Source: a virus
Length of the DNA: 39,515 nt
Reading direction: 5' to 3' (one strand)
IMG/VR virus record: IMGVR_UViG_3300027852_000093
Location: 1 to 39,515 of that record
Under the pieces are notes generated by a model that saw nothing but the letters and a program-made list of their open reading frames with translations, ran no database searches and was not told where the DNA came from. Positions 37,760-39,515 of this stretch are shown piece by piece. Position 1 is the first letter of the stretch; each line of letters starts with the position of its first letter. Both the position numbers and the translations under genes were made by a program.

Positions 37760-38672
37760 AGTACCGCGAGGACGTATGTTCTCGAAGTGGAACTCCGGCA
37801 ACCTGGTCATGTATCCAGGTGATTGCCCGGGAGATGTTTACTTCGTGGATGGGACCAATGGCGCGAGCACGAATTCCGGCGAGAGCTGGGAGCAAGCGTT
37901 AGATACTATAGATGGCGCTGTGAATAAATGCACAGCCAACAATGGGGATGTGATTGCAGTCGCGCCGTACCACACCGAGAACCTGGCAGCGGACAGTGCC
38001 ATAGATGTGGATTTGGCGGGCGTGGCTATTGTTGGCATCAGGCGGGGCCGATTAATGCCAACACTGACCGCCACGGCAGCGGCGGGTGATCTGAAGCTAG
38101 CAGCAGCCAATACTAGCATCAGCAATATCCGGTTCCTTGGTGGCATTGATGCGGTGAGCGGATGTGTAGAGGTGAGTGGAGCTGACTGCGCGATCTTGAA
38201 CTGTGAATATCGGGATGTCACAGGACAGGCTACCGACGCAATCATCACTACAAATGCAGCGGAAAGGCTCTTGATAGATGGGTATAAGCACATCGGTGCA
38301 GCGGCTGCTGGCGCGAATAGCGCCATTGCGATAGTGGGCGCGGTGGATTCAGTAGAGGTCAGGAACTTCTGGATATACGGCAACTTTGCCGTGGGCGCTA
38401 TAGATTTCCGCACGACAGCATCAACATGCGCCTGGATTCACTCAGGTACTATATGGACCGAGAACGCTGCTGATGTCGCAATCGTAGACACTGTAACTGC
38501 CTCTACGGGGATCATAGGGCCTGACATCAATATCATGGTGAAGGACAACGCGGCCAACATTACGGAAGCTGTCACTGGAGCAACCTTCGTGGTGATGGAC
38601 CCCGTGTATGTCTGCAATCTGGTGAACGAGAAAGCGCTGCTGATTAACTGGACGGCCAGCGTGGACGAATAG
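37752..38672 (+). CDS. Beta-helix-like head-associated structural protein
   Basis: The 306-residue protein has the start FVDGTNGASTNSGESWEQAL, then CTANNGDVIAVAPYHTENLA, which are the first turns of a pectate-lyase-like beta-helix. Later turns read LAAANTSISNIRFLGGIDAV and CAILNCEYRDVTGQATDAII. The C-terminal 60 residues look like a cap (NLVNEKALLINWTASVDE). I recall similar proteins beside capsid genes in lake and marine phages; head fibre or spike roles are likely. No catalytic residues can be named. Confidence 0.7.
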   Translation: MSEVPRGRMFSKWNSGNLVMYPGDCPGDVYFVDGTNGASTNSGESWEQALDTIDGAVNKCTANNGDVIAVAPYHTENLAADSAIDVDLAGVAIVGIRRGRLMPTLTATAAAGDLKLAAANTSISNIRFLGGIDAVSGCVEVSGADCAILNCEYRDVTGQATDAIITTNAAERLLIDGYKHIGAAAAGANSAIAIVGAVDSVEVRNFWIYGNFAVGAIDFRTTASTCAWIHSGTIWTENAADVAIVDTVTASTGIIGPDINIMVKDNAANITEAVTGATFVVMDPVYVCNLVNEKALLINWTASVDE

Positions 38673-38679
38673 CCTAACA

Positions 38680-38847
38680 ATGAGCTTTGACAAGGTAATT
38701 CTGGAGGCTCACAAAGCCAACAGAGCCCGCAAGGAATATGAAGATAACTTGCCCGGGGATCAGGGTGACTGCCCTGTATGCCAGGAGCGGCTGGAGCAAC
38801 ATCCCAGCGGCCTCTGGTATTGCCCCTTGGGGCATTGGAGAGGGTAG
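38680..38847 (+). CDS. Small zinc-ribbon protein, 55 aa
   Basis: The protein has DCPVCQERLEQHPSGLWYCP and then LGHWRG: two Cys, a Cys and a His in ribbon order, after a charged helix (HKANRARKEYEDNLPG). This resembles a small protein found in the head-tail region of other phages. The ATG has no strong ribosome site, but the gene fits exactly between its neighbours. Function unknown. Confidence 0.6.
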   Translation: MSFDKVILEAHKANRARKEYEDNLPGDQGDCPVCQERLEQHPSGLWYCPLGHWRG

Positions 38848-38856
38848 GGCAAAACA

Positions 38857-39195
38857 ATGGGGATATATGAAAACAAAGGCTGGGTAACTACAACCACAAC
38901 AGGGACGCTATCGGCGGAGGTAGACCTGGGGTCTGAATTCCCCAAAGTGGCGGTAAACCTGCCTGCCGCGATCACCAGCGGTACTGTTTCTTTGCACATC
39001 TCGCCAACCTCGGGGGGAACCTTTGTGCCCCTCTATGCGCTGGATGCAGATGCTACGGGAGACTTTGCGTCGGCTACTACGGCAGCGGTCACGGCGAAGC
39101 ATGTGGTATTCGAGGTGGGGGCAGCACGGTATGTAAAAGTCGCCTATGGCGCTTCGCAGACGGCAGAAGTGGCGTATGTGAAGGGTGCCTACTAA
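38857..39195 (+). CDS. Small structural protein, 112 aa
   Basis: The product is beta-rich and low in charge (WVTTTTTGTLSAEVDLG, then SGTVSLHISPTSGGTFVPLY, and VVFEVGAARYVKVAYGASQT), like a small virion shell or head-tail joining protein. No Cys, no membrane segment. AGGGTAGGG upstream is a weak ribosome site. The TAA is followed by the ribosome site of the holin-like gene. Confidence 0.6.
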   Translation: MGIYENKGWVTTTTTGTLSAEVDLGSEFPKVAVNLPAAITSGTVSLHISPTSGGTFVPLYALDADATGDFASATTAAVTAKHVVFEVGAARYVKVAYGASQTAEVAYVKGAY

Positions 39196-39208
39196 TGAAG
39201 GAGGATTT

Positions 39209-39487
39209 ATGACACGGGAAGATCTGATACGCAAAGCAACACGTACCAAACTCTGGGCGGCGGTGGGCGGCGGCGGATCGGGGCTCGCGGTAATCAATGA
39301 GGGTGTCGATCTTGTGGCAACCAGCGAGGCAGCGGGGATACTAACGATCCTTGGCGGCGTGATACTCACAGCAGCCAGTGTGGTTGGCTACCTCGTGATT
39401 GAGGGGAACATCGACAAGGCGAGGGAGTCAGTCAAGGCCCTTGTAGTAGGCAGGGTGATGGAAGACGAGGAGCCGGAGGGCGACTAG
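39209..39487 (+). CDS. Holin-like small membrane protein, 92 aa
   Basis: The ATG at 39209 has AAGGAGG four to five bases upstream. Two hydrophobic segments lie at about 16-32 (LWAAVGGGGSGLAVINEG) and 40-61 (AAGILTILGGVILTAASVVG), followed by a helix and an acidic end. Size and layout fit a class of small holin-like phage proteins, although it lies in the head-to-tail junction and not beside the lysin candidate. Its 3' part is repeated at the left end of the window. Confidence 0.6.
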   Translation: MTREDLIRKATRTKLWAAVGGGGSGLAVINEGVDLVATSEAAGILTILGGVILTAASVVGYLVIEGNIDKARESVKALVVGRVMEDEEPEGD

Positions 39488-39515
39488 TGGCGCGGAATGC
39501 TAAGTACAGCTTTAA
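39366..39515. repeat. Direct terminal repeat, right copy
   Basis: Same sequence as 1-150 except for one base (T at 39389, C at 24). The base change turns a Tyr codon of the holin-like protein into His in the left copy. The overlap allows the contig to be closed into a circle of about 39,365 bp. Confidence 0.95.

Noticed and set aside
1-39515. tRNA genes, an integrase, a DNA polymerase or an insertion sequence
   Set aside because: I looked for these while reading both strands and found no protein motif or cloverleaf pattern that supports any of them. A tRNA scan and profile search could still find diverged ones.

Overview
The window is a complete or nearly complete genome of a tailed double-stranded DNA bacteriophage. 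The first 150 bases and the last 150 bases are the same sequence with one difference, so the unique length is about 39,365 bp and the contig is circular or circularly permuted. The morphogenesis genes are those of a siphovirus: HK97-type capsid and protease, portal-MuF fusion, connector, gp10-like protein, tail completion protein, tail tube, frameshifted tail chaperone and a 561-residue tape measure. GGAGG-type ribosome binding sites and TTGACA/TATAAT-type promoters point to a bacterial host. I cannot name the host. No rRNA, tRNA, CRISPR array, integrase, DNA polymerase or insertion sequence is visible.

Layout, taking the contig as a circle. (1) Late rightward block, about 29,590 to the end and then 1 to 14,352: ParB-like/adenine methyltransferase fusion, small and large terminase, portal-MuF, a DUF2292-like gene followed by an intrinsic terminator, prohead protease, major capsid protein, decoration-like protein, beta-helix protein, holin-like protein; then (after the junction) a second beta-helix protein, tail fibre, connector, tail genes, tape measure, baseplate proteins, a membrane-anchored cysteine-peptidase-like protein, an XhlA-like protein and a tail spike. 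(2) Leftward early block, 14,385 to 23,269: many small, mostly Cys-rich proteins, RusA-type resolvase, a 341-bp non-coding region with tandem repeats, and a recombination module of metallo-beta-lactamase-fold protein, RecT annealing protein and SbcC/Rad50-like ATPase. (3) Divergent control region, 23,270 to 23,390, with two back-to-back promoters. (4) Rightward early block, 23,390 to about 29,470: excisionase-type HTH protein, C5 cytosine methyltransferase, XRE-type regulator, replication initiator and a string of small proteins.

The most notable features are two. A full hammerhead ribozyme core lies at 28,761-28,825, between the early rightward genes and the terminase region, where it would cut the transcript. 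The cytosine methyltransferase gene has a second reading frame open for 232 codons (24,287-24,982), with its own Shine-Dalgarno site, which encodes another protein that looks conserved in phages. Other points of interest are a -1 frameshift site in the tail chaperone gene, a promoter pair whose -35 boxes are mirror images, two homologous tail-tube genes side by side, a connector fused to a fibre-like domain, a small zinc-ribbon gene bracketed by 14-bp inverted repeats, and a terminator placed inside the head gene cluster.

How it fits together: the divergent promoters would start the two early programmes. RecT, the SbcC-like ATPase, the MBL protein and RusA would process and recombine replicating DNA. 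The replication initiator would start synthesis, and the two methyltransferases would mark the DNA, probably against host restriction. Terminase would then fill HK97-type heads that join a non-contractile tail carrying up to three beta-helix proteins for surface binding.
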